Shown: positions 9,942-21,509, numbered from the stretch's first letter. The stretch is DNA of 64,000 nucleotides from Metaphire vulgaris (GCA_018105865.1 CM030859.1:8796339-8860338); one strand, 5' to 3'. Translations and numbers: made by a program. Notes: generated from the letters alone by a model not told the origin.

Positions 9942-9949
9942 GTTGATCC

Positions 9950-10260
9950 TACGTGGCAACGTTGCTCACTAGTGTTATGCTGTTATCCTTTTGAAATACA
10001 ACTGTAGCCTATGTTTTCCGCGTAATTTGGACGTAGACGAGATCTTCTGTAGTCCAAAGATGATGATGACACAGTCACAGGCATGAAAGCACACGCCTTG
10101 GCTAAAACATAAACAGAATGCATTATTCAAGACCACGATGTTACAATTATAAGTTGAACGGGAAGAAATGACTACGCTAGCTTATTTGTTCCTGCCTTTA
10201 TATAACGCCGACTTTTCCCCGTGATGAGAAATATTAGCAAATGGAGAATCTCGGAGTGAG
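9950..10260. other. No feature recognised
   Basis: Unique sequence without coding signal. Confidence 0.4.
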
Positions 10261-10275
10261 CTTTAATAGGCCTAA

Positions 10276-10289
10276 TAATAATAATAATA

Positions 10290-10337
<48 letters not shown>
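10276..10337. repeat. (AAT)n microsatellite
   Basis: About 20 units with one phase slip near 10290. Confidence 0.95.
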
Positions 10338-10369
10338 TTCTGCCCCATTCGCCATTTTAAATCTACACT

Positions 10370-10679
10370 CAGTGGCGGTTTCTGAATTTCTTGGTGGGTG
10401 ATGGAATGAACTCATAGGAAGTTGGTGGGGGGATGAAAATAGGAGGAAAAAATCGATAAACTTTGTCGAAAAAGGCTAACAAAAGGGAATTTTATCCCTA
10501 GTAATTTTCCTTTTACACTTCTACCGAAAAATAGGTTGACAAGCAAAAAGGTCATCCCGACTCATCCGCAGTTTTTTCACCGTAGTTTTACTAGACTTTC
10601 ACCCCAAAAAGTAGCAAAAATTTAAAAAAGTCCGGTGGGGATGCATACCCACTCATCTCCCCATGTGGAACCGCCACTG
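10370..10679. mobile_element. MITE, CAGTGGCGG family
   Basis: Ends CAGTGGCGGTTTC and GGAACCGCCACTG. Flanks tctacact/gcaacact agree at 6 of 8. Confidence 0.75.
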
Positions 10680-10790
10680 GCAACACTAACTAAGATCAGT
10701 AGAATTTGAACTTTTTGTTTGGAGAATACGATAGGCAGGAATAATCTCGATCAAAATGGACTTCTTGGACATTTTTAAAGCCCTCTTCAC

Positions 10791-10961
10791 AGGGATATTT
10801 TTACACCCCTAACTCCCCCTAACCCCTCCCCAATTTGAGGTCGACACCCCCAAAAGTTGGTAATGTGACAATGGTATGCATACAAATGCATACTAATTAG
10901 ATCCGGACACCCCCAATTTGAGGTCGACACCCCCGACTTTACAATCCTAGAAATATCCCTG
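10791..10961. mobile_element. MITE, CAGGGATATT family
   Basis: Ends CAGGGATATTTTTACACC and TAGAAATATCCCTG. Flanks cctcttca/cctcttag. It contains the internal words GAGGTCGACACCCCC twice. Confidence 0.8.
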
Positions 10962-11097
10962 CCTCTTAGATCTTAATTCGTCTCCAGCTCTTCTGAACTC
11001 TACTTTATCTTCTCAAGATCATTGACGAAATGTGATTTGAAGTTCGAACGGACTGCTGTGCGAGAATCCCTGCGAACATGAATGCCGAACATGAATG

Positions 11098-11185
11098 CCG
11101 ATTTCGGCTCTAGGTTTGGCAAGTGGGGGCGTTGGGGGAGGCTAATCATGGGGCCAACCATTTGTTGTTTAATGTATGTAGCCAC
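11098..11185. mobile_element. Truncated CAGTGGCGGCTC-family fragment
   Basis: CGGCTCTAGGTTTGGCAAG, GGGGCCAACCAT and TTGTTGTTTAATGTATG match the 9659-9851 element, but both ends are missing. Confidence 0.6.
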
Positions 11186-11476
11186 CAGAAGGTCGTTCCA
11201 GACATGAAAAACAAATTAATTATTCACAAAACTGAAGTCCTTGGACAAGGGATGTCGAATAATACGGAGAATCTGCGAATTTCAGCCTGATTTGTTTCCA
11301 ATTTCGTTTTCACAACTGTACCTACAAAAATGGACGAAAAATCTGTAATCAGAAATGAGATAAAATAGTTATGACGTGATTTTGGGGTCAAAGCCCCTCT
11401 TGGCAGGCTGCCGATTGAAAAATGTCAAAGTGAGGTTAATTTTGAAATCATTCACACTCGTAGCTCGGAATTAGAA

Positions 11477-12025
11477 CAGGGTTTCCCAAACATTTTGGAA
11501 CTGCGATCCACTTCTGCGGTTTTGTAACGTGTCGCGAGACTCGCGACCCTAATCACAGCAGTCATCAAAAATGTATTACGCCACCTGGCGACCGTTAGTT
11601 GAAAAGAGTCTTCTGAGTTTTAAATAAATGGCAAAACAAAAGTTCTGAATCAATTCGAATAGAAAATGTGGCAAATAAGACAAAATGAGAGAAATAGGTA
11701 TTGAAATTTTTGGAAATTATATTTTTTTCAAACTTTGCCAGGAACATACCTTTTTACGCGTCTTAAAACTCCCATGAGTATGGCAAAATCGCTTAACCGC
11801 TAGGTCCATCGAACGTAAAACTCGAGATTCCCTATTGTTATTGGAGTTTCAGAGCAAAATGGTCGGAATACGCTTTCCTTGCGTTATTGCGAAATAAGAT
11901 TAATTTTTAAAAGTACTCCTATAGGCCAGGGTTTCCTGGAACTGTGCTTTTCCTGGAACTGTTCTTTTTGGAACTGTGCGACTTACCTCAGCGGCTTCGT
12001 AACATGCCGCGGTCCTGCATGCAAA
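11477..12025 (-). mobile_element. hAT MITE, GGGTCGCGACCC family, copy B (truncated)
   Basis: Starts CAGGGTTTCCCAAAC and retains CCATGAGTATGGCAAAATCG and AGAGCAAAATGGTCGGAATA. It loses identity after CATGCCGCGGTCCTG. Confidence 0.75.
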
Positions 12026-12360
12026 TTTATTGACAACTATCTGTCATTTACTGAATTTCAGCCCTCAACCCCCCAGCTGAAATTTCACAACTCCAACGCT
12101 GAATTAGTGAATGTCTTATATGGTTAAACGGCATGTGTAATCATAGTCTTAAGCTACTATTAGGCCTCTATAGATTCGAGCCCCAACTTTTTGAGAGGCT
12201 ACCATAGGAAAGGGGAAGGTATAGGTTTGGGCCCCCACTTTTTCGTCCACGTTTACGCCAAAGCATGCGTTTATATTCTAAACTTGTGGGTAAATTGTAA
12301 AAAGTGGATCATTGACCGACAAGAGTGTTCTGAGAAGTATTAACTTGTTCGCAAATAAGT
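12026..12360. other. No feature recognised
   Basis: Unique sequence. The block GGTTTGGGCCCCCAC then CGTTTACGCC is loosely repeated at 14410-14465. Confidence 0.35.
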
Positions 12361-12388
12361 AATGTTGATTAGGCCTACGGACAAATTC

Positions 12389-12507
<119 letters not shown>

Positions 12508-12509
12508 TA

Positions 12510-12886
12510 ACTGTCAGCAGGATGTTTGGATCAATGTTTTCTTCACAAGAAAAATAGATTGATATAAAATCAAATTTAGAGTTTTTTTGCCAGCTATCGA
12601 CATCTCCATGACATCTCTCCAAAGTTCTCTGTCCTTTGCTATTTCTTCCAAAGTCGTTCGGTGTCTTCCGTCAGTTTTTCCATTGAGATTCAGCCCTGCC
12701 ATGTGCAGATCCTCTCCCAATCCGTCCACCCATCGTCTTTTTGGTCTTCCTTTAGATCTTCTTCCCTCTGGTTTGTAGTTGAAAATTCGTTTTGGGTTTC
12801 TTATTTCTTCCATTCTGAGTACGTGTCTGGTCCATTTCATCCTTCTCTTTCTGATGACTTCCACGATGCTCGGTTGCAGTGTTCTC

Positions 12887-12981
<95 letters not shown>

Positions 12982-13015
12982 ACATCTTCCTTTGTTAGAT
13001 GTTCTTTGTATCCAA
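12510..13015 (-). mobile_element. RTE-like LINE C-terminus, split by (GA)n
   Basis: The minus-strand reading is IVEVIRKRRMKWTRHVLRM, RRSKGRPKRRWVDG, then EEIAKDRELWRDVMEMS. Upstream, RIGYKEHLTKEDV continues beyond the (TC)n tract at 12879-12980, which interrupts the frame. W..H..RM, GRP...W.D and A.DR..W are the conserved end of this retroelement type. Confidence 0.72.
12879..12980. repeat. (TC)n microsatellite
   Basis: About 100 bases, nearly pure TC. Confidence 0.97.
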
Positions 13016-13032
13016 TCCTTAGCTAGTATTCC

Positions 13033-13230
13033 CATGGGCGTCCGCAGAAATGTTTCCAGGAGGTGCAAAACAGGGTCTTGTGACGAAAGAAATTAAACAT
13101 TTTTCAGGGGTGCAAAACAAGGTGTTGTGATGAAAGAAACAAGTAGGCCTAATTTTACATTTTTCATGACTCCACAATTTTTCCAAGAGGTGCAATTACA
13201 CACCCTTGCACTCTCCTCCGATCGCCCAAT
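13033..13230. mobile_element. MITE, CATGGGCGTCCG family, decayed right end
   Basis: Left end CATGGGCGTCCGCAGAAA. The right end CCTCCGATCGCCCA is degenerate. The interior word CAAAACAGGGTCTTGTGACG is shared with other copies. Confidence 0.68.
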
Positions 13231-13235
13231 CCAGC

Positions 13236-13956
13236 AGTTTTGTAAGGTGACGTGACCCTAATAATAGCATGTAAAAATGCATCTCGCCATCTGGCGAACA
13301 TTGGTTGAAAGAAATCTTCTGAAATTTTGAATAAATGGCAAAACTCGAATGAAAATATGGCAAATATATTAGGAAATATTATTCACATTTTGCCAGCTAA
13401 GACAAAGAGAAAGAAAAAGATATTGAAATTTCTTTAAAATTATCTTTTTAAACTTTTGCAGGACGCACCTTTCTTACGCATATTAAAATCTTATGAATAT
13501 GACTAAATGATCTAAATCGCTTATCCAGATGTATGTCCATTATGTCCAGCATTAAGAGTACTTCTTGTTAGTGGAGTTTCAGAGCAAAATGGTCGGAATA
13601 CGCTTTCCTTGCGTTATCGCGAAATAAAGTTAATTATAAAAAGTACTATAGGTCAAGGTTTCCCTAACATTATGGAACTGTGCGACTCACTTCAGCGGTT
13701 TTGTAACATGCCGCGACCATGCAAACTTATTGTCGACTAAATTAGATAAACACTAATCATTTTAATATAAGCCGTAGAGCCTATATGGAGGATTGTAGGC
13801 ATAAGCTTACATTTCTTAAAAACTAAGTCTATACTTGCAACTTTCAAGGCTTGTGACATTGTGGTATTGGTTAGAAAATGACACTTCGAATCGAATTTCG
13901 CGCTACTCCGCGACCCACTAGACTGAGCTCAGCGACCCACAGTTTGGGAAACACTG
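13236..13956 (-). mobile_element. hAT MITE, GGGTCGCGACCC family, copy C
   Basis: The right end GCGACCCACAGTTTGGGAA then ACACTG is intact. The left end starts at CAGCAGTTTTGTAAGG, so it is truncated by about 40 bases. Confidence 0.8.
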
Positions 13957-13966
13957 TAATAATAAT

Positions 13967-13997
<31 letters not shown>

Positions 13998-14070
13998 ACA
14001 TATATAATATATATAACATGTATAATATATGTACTATAATATTATTATATATAACATATATATTATATAT
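13957..14070. repeat. (AAT)n and (TA)n tract
   Basis: (TAA)n at 13957-13971, then degenerate TATATAACA units to about 14070. Confidence 0.9.
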
Positions 14071-14540
14071 AATATTTCTATCCCCCTTGCAGTCGGGCTC
14101 AATTCACCCCATTACAAATCCCCCCAAATTACAAATCCTCCTGTTAATTTGCTCCCTTGTAGACTTAGTATTATATTCAGCTTTTTATCCTTTGTGTTAG
14201 GCATAGCTATCATTGATTACTTCACGGTCAGTGTTATTTTGAATCAACATCAGTCTCGGTTGAGTTCAGATTAGTAGCAAAATATGCCCCTCATTTTTCC
14301 CGGGCGCAGCTGCGCCCGCCTTAAATAGGGATAGAAGCCCCTGTATATAATACATTAACAATATATCCCCCAGTCTATATCCCCACAATCGAATTCCTGG
14401 CTACGCCCTGTATAGGTTTCCCCACTGGGCCACACACATACTTTTTCATCTACGTTTGCGCCTAAGGTTGTTACATGATCTATCTAGAAGAGCGCAATAC
14501 TATAGTCCTACTATGGATGTCCTATATTAGAATTCAATTT
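14071..14540. other. Decayed CTACGCC-ended repeat and unique sequence
   Basis: The end GAATTCCTGGCTACGCCCTG near 14390-14410 matches the GGCGTAGC MITE family. A second end could not be placed. No gene seen. Confidence 0.4.
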
Positions 14541-14544
14541 ATAT

Positions 14545-14690
14545 CCTAAGACCGACGTGCAGTCTGAAAATGCAGGATCGTCAAGGAAACCGACTTCTCC
14601 GTGTTTTCGAACGCCAACGCGGTTCGCCATAATCGCCGCCAAAACACGCGCCGTGCGTGCTCACCTGTGCATCCCCCACCTGGTCCACCG
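14545..14690. promoter_or_regulatory. CpG-rich unique island (candidate regulatory element)
   Basis: Holds many CpGs (ACGTGC, CGAACGCCAACGCGG, AATCGCCGCCAAAAC) between AT-rich DNA and a C/T-rich repeat. No coding frame resembles a family. Function is inferred from composition only. Confidence 0.25.
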
Positions 14691-14692
14691 CC

Positions 14693-14832
14693 ATTTCCCT
14701 CCCCTCCCTTCCTCCTTCCCTCCCTTTCTCCCTCCTTAACACCCTCCCTCCCTCCGTCCATCCCTCCCTGCCTCCCTCGTCGACACGCGTACAATGCTCG
14801 GAGGCGATCGCCGACGTGATGTCGCTGTTCCA

Positions 14833-14873
<41 letters not shown>

Positions 14874-14933
14874 CGGAGAGAACCACACTGCACAAGCCAT
14901 GTTATAGCTCTACAGCGGTTGATGTCCACAGGG

Positions 14934-15015
<82 letters not shown>
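14693..15015. repeat. (CCCT)n, (CA)n and (GA)n tracts
   Basis: CCCTCC-rich 14693-14780, (CA)n 14833-14874, (GA)n 14936-15015, separated by short unique spacers. Confidence 0.93.
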
Positions 15016-15017
<2 letters not shown>

Positions 15018-15298
15018 CACATCGACAAAGCAGCAGCGATAGCGTGACTCTTCCAATGTTATCCCACGTCTGAGATCGTCGTTCGCGCCACTCAACCCCC
15101 TCCCTACCCCAGCACCACCCCACGGTGGTGCAGGGGTCATTGTGCGACAGGATTTATATATTGTGTTCCATGTGTGATTGCTAGATCACTGAATCTTAGA
15201 ACAGCTGTTCGAATAAAAAATAGCTGTACTTGTATGTAATCACGTGCGGCCCCCGACGTTTGGTTTGTGGTCCAATGCGGCCCGCCATCTGATTTGAG

Positions 15299-15594
15299 AA
15301 GGTAAAAAAGGTAAAGGTTCGCCCATACTCGATTTCGAGCTTCGAGCCCGGCGCTGATCTTCGGTGTCAGGCAAGCAGTGACGCAGGTGGCTATAAAGCC
15401 ATTAATCTAGAGTAGTTTGCCATTGCTTTCTCTAGACCCACGTTTTACCTTAGCAGCCTCAGCTGCTACTCAGTTATCATCGCCCTCTAGCGAATGAAGG
15501 CTGAGTCGAGTCGACCTTAGGGCTCCTGCGGGGATCGAACCCGCGACCTTCTGCTCAATCGTCCAACGCTGTTGCCACTCTGCTAACTTCCCCT
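15299..15594 (-). mobile_element. Class II tRNA-derived SINE
   Basis: On the minus strand the head is GGGGAAGTTAGCAGAGTGGC (A-box region), then GGTCGCGGGTTCGATCCC (B box) and GGAGCCCT. A body with GTCGACTCGACTCAGCC follows. The tail is a TTTACC repeat at 15299-15318. The head resembles that at 4737, so the two may share one family. Confidence 0.72.
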
Positions 15595-15599
15595 GCCTT

Positions 15600-16190
15600 A
15601 CACGAAGCAAACTTGCAAATGTTAGTCAACTGGGAAATTATTGTCGAGGAGAAATTTCACACGCACACCGACCCTCAAGAATTAGAGGGGACATTGGTCG
15701 CGGATGTCTTCCATCTAGGGTTGCCATCTCCCTGTCTCCAAAATACCGGACATCCGTGTAGGTGGCAAAAATCCAAACGTAACGGGATGGACCAGGAAAA
15801 AAATGTGTGTTATTTATTTTGTTAAAGCTAATAAGTTGTGACTTGGTGATTTTACAGGTTCATTCCAAAATTCAAATCTGTTTTCTCTTAATTTACTTTT
15901 TGGATAGGCCACCCTGATCCTCAGCGCCTCAAATAACATATATTGCAAATAAAACAATAAAATTATATATATATATAAACTATACCATCTACAGTACAAT
16001 AAAGAAATAAAAGAAACTGTTACATGACTTTGTTTTTATTTACTGGAGTCGGCTGCTTTATTAATATCGTTTTTCAATTGTGTAATTTATAATTAAAAAT
16101 TGCATCTATGTAGTCTATAAATCAGTGGGCCAATAGGCATGTGTACCAATGCAGGCCCTTGTAAGCATACACTGCAGCTGACAATAGCGG
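15600..16190. other. No gene recognised
   Basis: Unique AT-rich sequence. A (TA)n run lies at 15964-15978. CCGGACATCCGTG at 15745-15760 echoes CCGGATAGTCCGG at 17376-17388. Confidence 0.35.
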
Positions 16191-16197
16191 TGCTTTT

Positions 16198-16600
16198 AAA
16201 AATTAATCTTATTTCGCAATAACGCAAGGAAAGCGTAGAGGTCTATTCCGACCATTTTGCTCTGAAACTCCAACTACAGTAGGAATCTCTTTGCGATTGC
16301 CACAATGGAGCGAAGATTAAGGGATTTTGCCATACTCATAAGATTTTCATGACGCGTAACAAAGGTATGTTTCTGGCAAAATTCTAAGTAAGATAATTTT
16401 CGAGAAATTTCATTATCTGTTTCTCTTTTTCTGTCTTATTTGGAAAAATATGAATAGTTCTGCCTAATGTATTTGCCATATTTTCATTCGAGTAGAATCA
16501 GAGCTTTTGTTTTGCCATTTATTCAGAACTCGGAAGATTCTTTCCAACTAACGTCCGCCAGATGGCGCAATGCATTAAAAATATTACATATTATCATTGT
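16198..16600 (+). mobile_element. hAT MITE, GGGTCGCGACCC family, copy D (interior only)
   Basis: Retains AATCTTATTTCGCAATAACG, GACCATTTTGCTCTGAAAC and CGTCCGCCAGATGGCG. Both terminal parts are missing. Confidence 0.75.
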
Positions 16601-16773
16601 TATGTTTCAGACTGCTGAGGCCAAACATCCAGGCTCCAAACATCTATTGAGAGGCCCCCATTTGGGTTTTAATGCTACATACAGTAAACAACAAAACATA
16701 GTTGACATCACTGCCAATGCAAACATCTATAGGATTTGAGTTTTCCCAAACACATGATATCACTTATGGAAGA

Positions 16774-16828
<55 letters not shown>

Positions 16829-16835
16829 TATTATT
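16774..16835. repeat. (ATT)n microsatellite
   Basis: About 20 units at the 3' end of an antisense LINE fragment. Confidence 0.95.
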
Positions 16836-17215
16836 AAACTGACAATTTCTTGTGCGCCCTATTACAAAAATGTCAGAGGCAAGAGCCCATTACAGAGTCC
16901 AATAAAAATAAATAAAATAGCAGTCATCAACAAAATATATGAATGGAAAACAATCTAAGGCATAAGAGAATACAGATTTTCTAAACAAATAAGTCTTAAG
17001 ATTTTTCTTAAAGGATGTCAGAGAACAGGATGATTTCACATTATTATCGGTAGATCGTTCCATGTCTTTGGCCCTGACACTGCAAATGACCTGGAACCGA
17101 GTGATGTTTTACAGCGAGGTATCTTCATAAGACTTTTAGCATCGGACCGCATGGGACAGGTGCAACTTTCGTGATATTGTCGGTACGAAATACTCCTGAA
17201 GGTACCCTGGAGCAA
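16836..17215 (-). mobile_element. CR1/L2-like LINE reverse-transcriptase C-terminus
   Basis: The minus-strand frames read SLGSRSFAVSGPKTWNDLP and, after a shift, SFKKNLKTYLFRKS. G.R.F.V.GP..WN.LP followed by F...LK.YLF is the hallmark end of CR1/L2-type polyproteins. Frames are broken. Confidence 0.65.
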
Positions 17216-17410
17216 CCTGGTTTATGGACTTTGTATATTATAGCCAAAGTGTTGCATTTTTCTTGGCTGGAAGTGACTTAATTGATTGCTTTAGTTTGGT
17301 GGCTTGCAAGAAAATACCCGACACATGCATGTCCAGTGTTGCCTCAATTTTTTCACCGAACAAATAGGCAAAATACCGGATAGTCCGGTTAAAAACCGGA
17401 CAACTGGCAA

Positions 17411-17545
17411 CCCTGCATCCAGGAATTCTCTGTTTGGTCTTTCTTTCTTTCCTGTTCCTTCCACTGCTTCCAGTGTTACAAATAGGCTCTTTATTATTCG
17501 ATCGTCTGGCATCGGACATATGTGCCCAAAGAGGGTTAGTTTCAG
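17411..17545 (-). mobile_element. RTE-like LINE C-terminal fragment
   Basis: The minus strand reads LTLFGHICPMPDDRIIKSLF, then EGTGKKERPNREFLDAG. It resembles the GH.CRM.D.R..K...G...G.R.RGRP..EWLDD block. Confidence 0.5.
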
Positions 17546-17639
17546 AGACGTCATTTCACTGTTTTTCAGAGGGGCAAAACACTTTCGACCTGACAAGTTT
17601 GCGAAAAAGTTGACGACCTTTTTTTGCTTGTCAGCCAAT

Positions 17640-18160
17640 TTTCACGGTTAGTTACTTCAGATTACTCGACATCATCAAGCACTCCTTTAGGGCGTGTAAA
17701 ATCTAAATAACACAAACATTGGCAAACAATTTTGTCCCCTCAAAATCAGGGGGGAAAATGCCCCTGCCCCCCCCCAAATGACGTCCCTGGTTAGTTTCCT
17801 TTCATTATCTTTTACACGAGATCTTCTTTGATGTTTCGCATTTTCCTGCTTTCTACATATTTAGTATTTTTACCACCTGTTAATTCTTAGAAGTCTTCTA
17901 TAGCAGTACATTTCAAAAGACCGGAAATATATGGAATATAAAGTAGAGATTGGCCGGAAACCGTTCCGGACTTTCGCTCCGGCCGGATAGTATGGTATTC
18001 GGAAATATCCGGATTCGCAAAATGCTTACGTCACGAAACTATCGAATTCGAATTGACTTTTTGCCTTGGGTTTAAATTTCTTTGTTGAAGGATTTGATTG
18101 TAACTTTTCAGATTTCGTTTAACTTTCACTTTGAAGTTTGTGATCTTAAAGTTAAAACAT
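17640..18160. other. Unique sequence, no gene seen
   Basis: CCGGAAA/TTCCGG words near 17920-18015 suggest a decayed inverted-repeat element without clear ends. Confidence 0.35.
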
Positions 18161-18300
18161 TTCAAGATCAATCAATCAATCAATCAATCAACTTCTATAG
18201 CGCCACTATCATAATGCCCAGGGCATCAGCCGATGGCGCACCAAATCCAAATAGCATTAGAGCCGGGTCAAGCCAGAAGATCAGACCTACTTTATGCCTG
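18160..18300 (-). mobile_element. LINE 3' tail, TATAGCGCC type with (CAAT)n
   Basis: (CAAT)n at 18168-18188 borders CTTCTATAGCGCCACTATCA, then GCCCAGGGCATCAGCCGATG. Read on the minus strand it is GGCGCTATAGAAGTTGATTG followed by a microsatellite. The same module ends the LINE at 28800. Confidence 0.6.
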
Positions 18301-18655
18301 TGAGAAATATGATAGGTTAATCCCTTAACTGGGAACCCCGGATATATCCGTCCATTTTACGTTGAGTTACAGTTAAATACCCAGTTAAGGGATTAATGAG
18401 TCTTTTTAGTTCTGAGGGAATGGTTATCCTATTTATTTTCAACTTCATGCAATCTTTCTGAAAACTCAAGACTCGCAAGGTCATTCTAATCATACGCGGT
18501 AATATTCTCTCTGGATCCGGTAAATGTTAACACAAAATATCCGGTTCCGTATATCCGCGGATGAAAATACACATTCGTTCATTCCTATAGTCCTAAATAG
18601 TCCCTATAGTACATTTATCCGCGCCAGAAATAAAATCAGCCTACAGTCATGACAA
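18300..18655. other. Unique sequence with a small inverted repeat
   Basis: TTAATCCCTTAACTGGG (18316) and CCCAGTTAAGGGATTAAT (18378) form an approximately 80-base hairpin. No gene seen. Confidence 0.5.
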
Positions 18656-18659
18656 CTTG

Positions 18660-18775
18660 GCAATCAATCAATCAATCAATCAGTTAATCAATCGATCAAC
18701 TTCTATGGCGCCACTATCATAATGTCTGGGCATCAGCTGATGACGCACCAATTGGCTGCAGTTAATGCGAAATAA

Positions 18776-18834
<59 letters not shown>

Positions 18835-18835
18835 G
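18660..18835 (-). mobile_element. LINE 3' tail, TATAGCGCC type, plus (TTA)n
   Basis: (CAAT)n 18661-18682, CTTCTATGGCGCCACTATCA and TCAGCTGATGACGCACCAA repeat the 18160-18300 module. (TTA)n follows at 18776-18833. Confidence 0.6.
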
Positions 18836-19149
18836 GCACTTGAAATCTTGAGGTATGCAATAAAGTTCTGACCGTGGCGTAGCCAGGATTTCAGAAGAGG
18901 GGTATCGTACCCTATGAGGACGAGTTCTGTTCGGTCCGTAAGCTCCCCATGCGGATCTGAGGCTAAGCACCAGGAGCAGGGACGTTTTAAGTAATGCTAG
19001 GGTTAAACCTTCGAAATTTGAGCTCCGGAGCAATTTGCAGTTACTAATCAGCCTGACTACGCCCAGGGATTCCTGCAATCGAGATGCTTTGGCAAAATTG
19101 CACAAATTATATTGCAAAAGAATGTTTGAAAATTAAAAAATATAGATCT

Positions 19150-19316
19150 TTTCTTCCTCTCCTCTCCTCTCTATATCTCTCCTTCCTCGCTCTCGCTCTA
19201 TCTGCTTCTATGCCTCTGTCTGTCTGTCTGGCTGTCTGTCTGTCTCTGCATGTCTGTCTCTGTCTGTTTCTGTCTCTGTCTGTCTCTGTCTCTGTCTGTC
19301 TGTCTCTGTTTCTGTC

Positions 19317-19382
<66 letters not shown>

Positions 19383-19385
19383 TAA
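19150..19385. repeat. Polypyrimidine (TCTG)n/(TC)n tract
   Basis: Degenerate CTGT/CTCT units on one strand for about 230 bases. Confidence 0.95.
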
Positions 19386-19389
19386 CTTT

Positions 19390-19880
19390 GATCGCCCAAT
19401 AGGGAACGTCATCATTCGCACGCACGCACACTCACGACACACATACGCAAGTCACTCGGTCGACGAAATAATCTAAGACACGTCGTGGGGGTGCGCAGGG
19501 GCCAAGAGGCCCGGGGCCGCGCCGCCGCCGCCGCCGCCGCGTTCTCCAGGGCCCCCCGACGAAACGCACCTCGTTCGTTCGGCCGGCGGCCGCGCGCCAT
19601 TGTTCCCATCGTCGTCGTCGTCGTCGCCGTCCATTCAGAAGGAGTCGGTCGCACCAGGTGGACGCCGCAGATTGACTTGATTTGTTGTGCCCCTAATATC
19701 GCCCAACGGTCGCCACCACCACCACCACCACCACCGCCACTCGATGCAGCAGCAGCAGCAGCAGCAGCAGCAGACGAGAGTGTTGTGCGCGGGATGACGA
19801 CGCGTCTGTCTGTCTCGACGGAGAGGGTCATAATTAAAAGACGGCGGAGACGGAAATGGCCGCTATACCGACCATTGCCC
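19390..19880. promoter_or_regulatory. CpG-rich island with GCC, CGT, CCA and CAG runs
   Basis: Very GC-rich, with (GCC)n at 19518-19540, (CGT)n at 19608-19626, (CCA)n near 19712 and (CAG)n near 19748-19772. Long open frames on both strands are poly-Ala/Gly artefacts of the triplet runs. It could be a promoter-like CpG island or a 5' exon. I do not recognise a protein. Confidence 0.3.
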
Positions 19881-19972
19881 AGTTTCCCGTAGAATCTCTT
19901 GCCAGTAGCTATATTTCAAGACAGTCTATGCACCTAAGAATAGGCAGCTACTGCGGTTCAGCTGCCTCATCT

Positions 19973-19974
<2 letters not shown>

Positions 19975-20022
<48 letters not shown>
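19975..20022. repeat. (TAAG)n microsatellite
   Basis: About 12 pure units after a block (19900-19974) related to 22615-22660. Confidence 0.95.
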
Positions 20023-20023
<1 letters not shown>

Positions 20024-20314
20024 TTATTGCTTCCAACTCATAGGATGAATGTACAAGCTCACATACAGTCATTATAACTCATAGCACATCAATCCAAAAA
20101 AAACAGTAAGTGTCTTTAGGTCATCAAAATACAAGCCAAAGTGTCATCTTATTATATAATTCTCGATGTCCGGCGAATCCGGCGAATCTGTCTGTCGGTC
20201 ACGATACACGGCAGATTTTGCAAGACGCTGTCGCCATAGCAACGAAATTGTTTAATCAAAACTGTATAATATAATCAACGGAGCGTTTAACGAAGCGTCT
20301 TAATTGCGGCTTAA

Positions 20315-20870
20315 ACCCCGTTCCCCTTCCCTCTCCCCATCCTCTCCCAATCGCCCAGGGCCCAGCCCCATTCCATTGCCCCGGCCCCAAAACCCCTTTC
20401 CATTCCCTTTCCCCACCCTCTTCCCCTCTTCCCACCCCTTTTCCAATCGCCCTGACCCCAACCCATTTCGGCCTCGGCCCCAAAACCCCGTCCCCCTTCC
20501 CTCTCCCCATCCCTCTCCCAATCGCCCCGGCCCCAACCCATTTCCGCCCTGGTCTCAAACTAAATGTTCCTCTTCCTTTTCCATCCCCTTCCTCTACCCA
20601 TCCCACCCTCCCAATCTACCAGGCCCCAACCCATACCGCCCTGCCCGACAGGCCCCAAACCCCCGTTCCATCCTCTCTCACCCCTCTCAAAACCCCCGTA
20701 CCTCTCTCCATCCCTCTCCCAATCGCCCCGGCCCCAACCCATCACCGCTCCGCCCTACCCCACCGGCCCCAAACCCCATTCCCAAACCTACACAACGCTG
20801 CTCCTGAAAACCTGTACAACCCACTTTCTCTCTTCCCAAACCTCCCTTCCCTCTCCCAATGCCCTGCCCC
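20315..20870. repeat. C-rich minisatellite (CAATCGCCCCGGCCCCAACCC units)
   Basis: About six irregular copies of roughly 60-110 bases. Each has TCTCCCAATCGCCC, GGCCCCAA.CCC and CC..TTCCCTCTCCCCAT. The strand is almost purine-free. Confidence 0.85.
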
Positions 20871-21023
20871 GTTATTATATATATTTATTCCTTCCTAGCC
20901 TCAATACCTATTTTTTAAAAATTTAACACCTCAAGTGGGGATTAAATTTTCAGACGCTGTCACCATACTGGGGATTTAATTTTTGGAAAAGCGTTCTTCA
21001 GAAATGATTGCTGTAACGTTTTA

Positions 21024-21509
21024 AATTTGCTATATCTCAGGCTATATAGGAGCTAAAAAGATGAGGTTTGCACCATTGTTTAGACTGTTTATTTCACTTT
21101 CTAACCGTCCGTGCAAAACAAACAAATTTGAGGGTAGAGTCCACTTTACGGCCTAAAATATCACCCTTTCTCTCCAAAACTTTTTTAAAGCCCCCTAGCA
21201 AAATATTTTCAGCGGTAACCCCACTTTGGTCAGCGGCAAAGTTGTAAAGGGATGTCAGAGGAACAAAATAAACCAAAAAGTTTGAAAATCGGTTGACATT
21301 TGGCAAAGATCTATCAATTCTAACCTGATGACCCCAATGTTTGAACATAAGTATTATCGGTGAATTTCATGAAAAGTTTTGAATTGTGAGAAAGTTTCCA
21401 ATTTTTTTGAATTTGCTATATCTCAGGCTATATAAGAGCTAAGAAGATTAGGTCTGCACCATTGTTTAGCTTTTTTATTCCTCTTTCTAACCGTCCGTGC
21501 AAAACAAAA
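21024..21509. repeat. Direct repeat of about 98 bp, spaced 0.39 kb
   Basis: 21024-21121 and 21411-21509 share TTTGCTATATCTCAGGCTAT, GCACCATTGTTTAG and TTTCTAACCGTCCGTGCAAA. No gene seen between them. Confidence 0.85.

Noticed and set aside
19412..19892. A 135-139 codon frame on each strand with Ala and Gly runs
   Set aside because: Produced by (GCC)n and (CAG)n in a CpG-rich island; both strands are equally open and no family is recognised.
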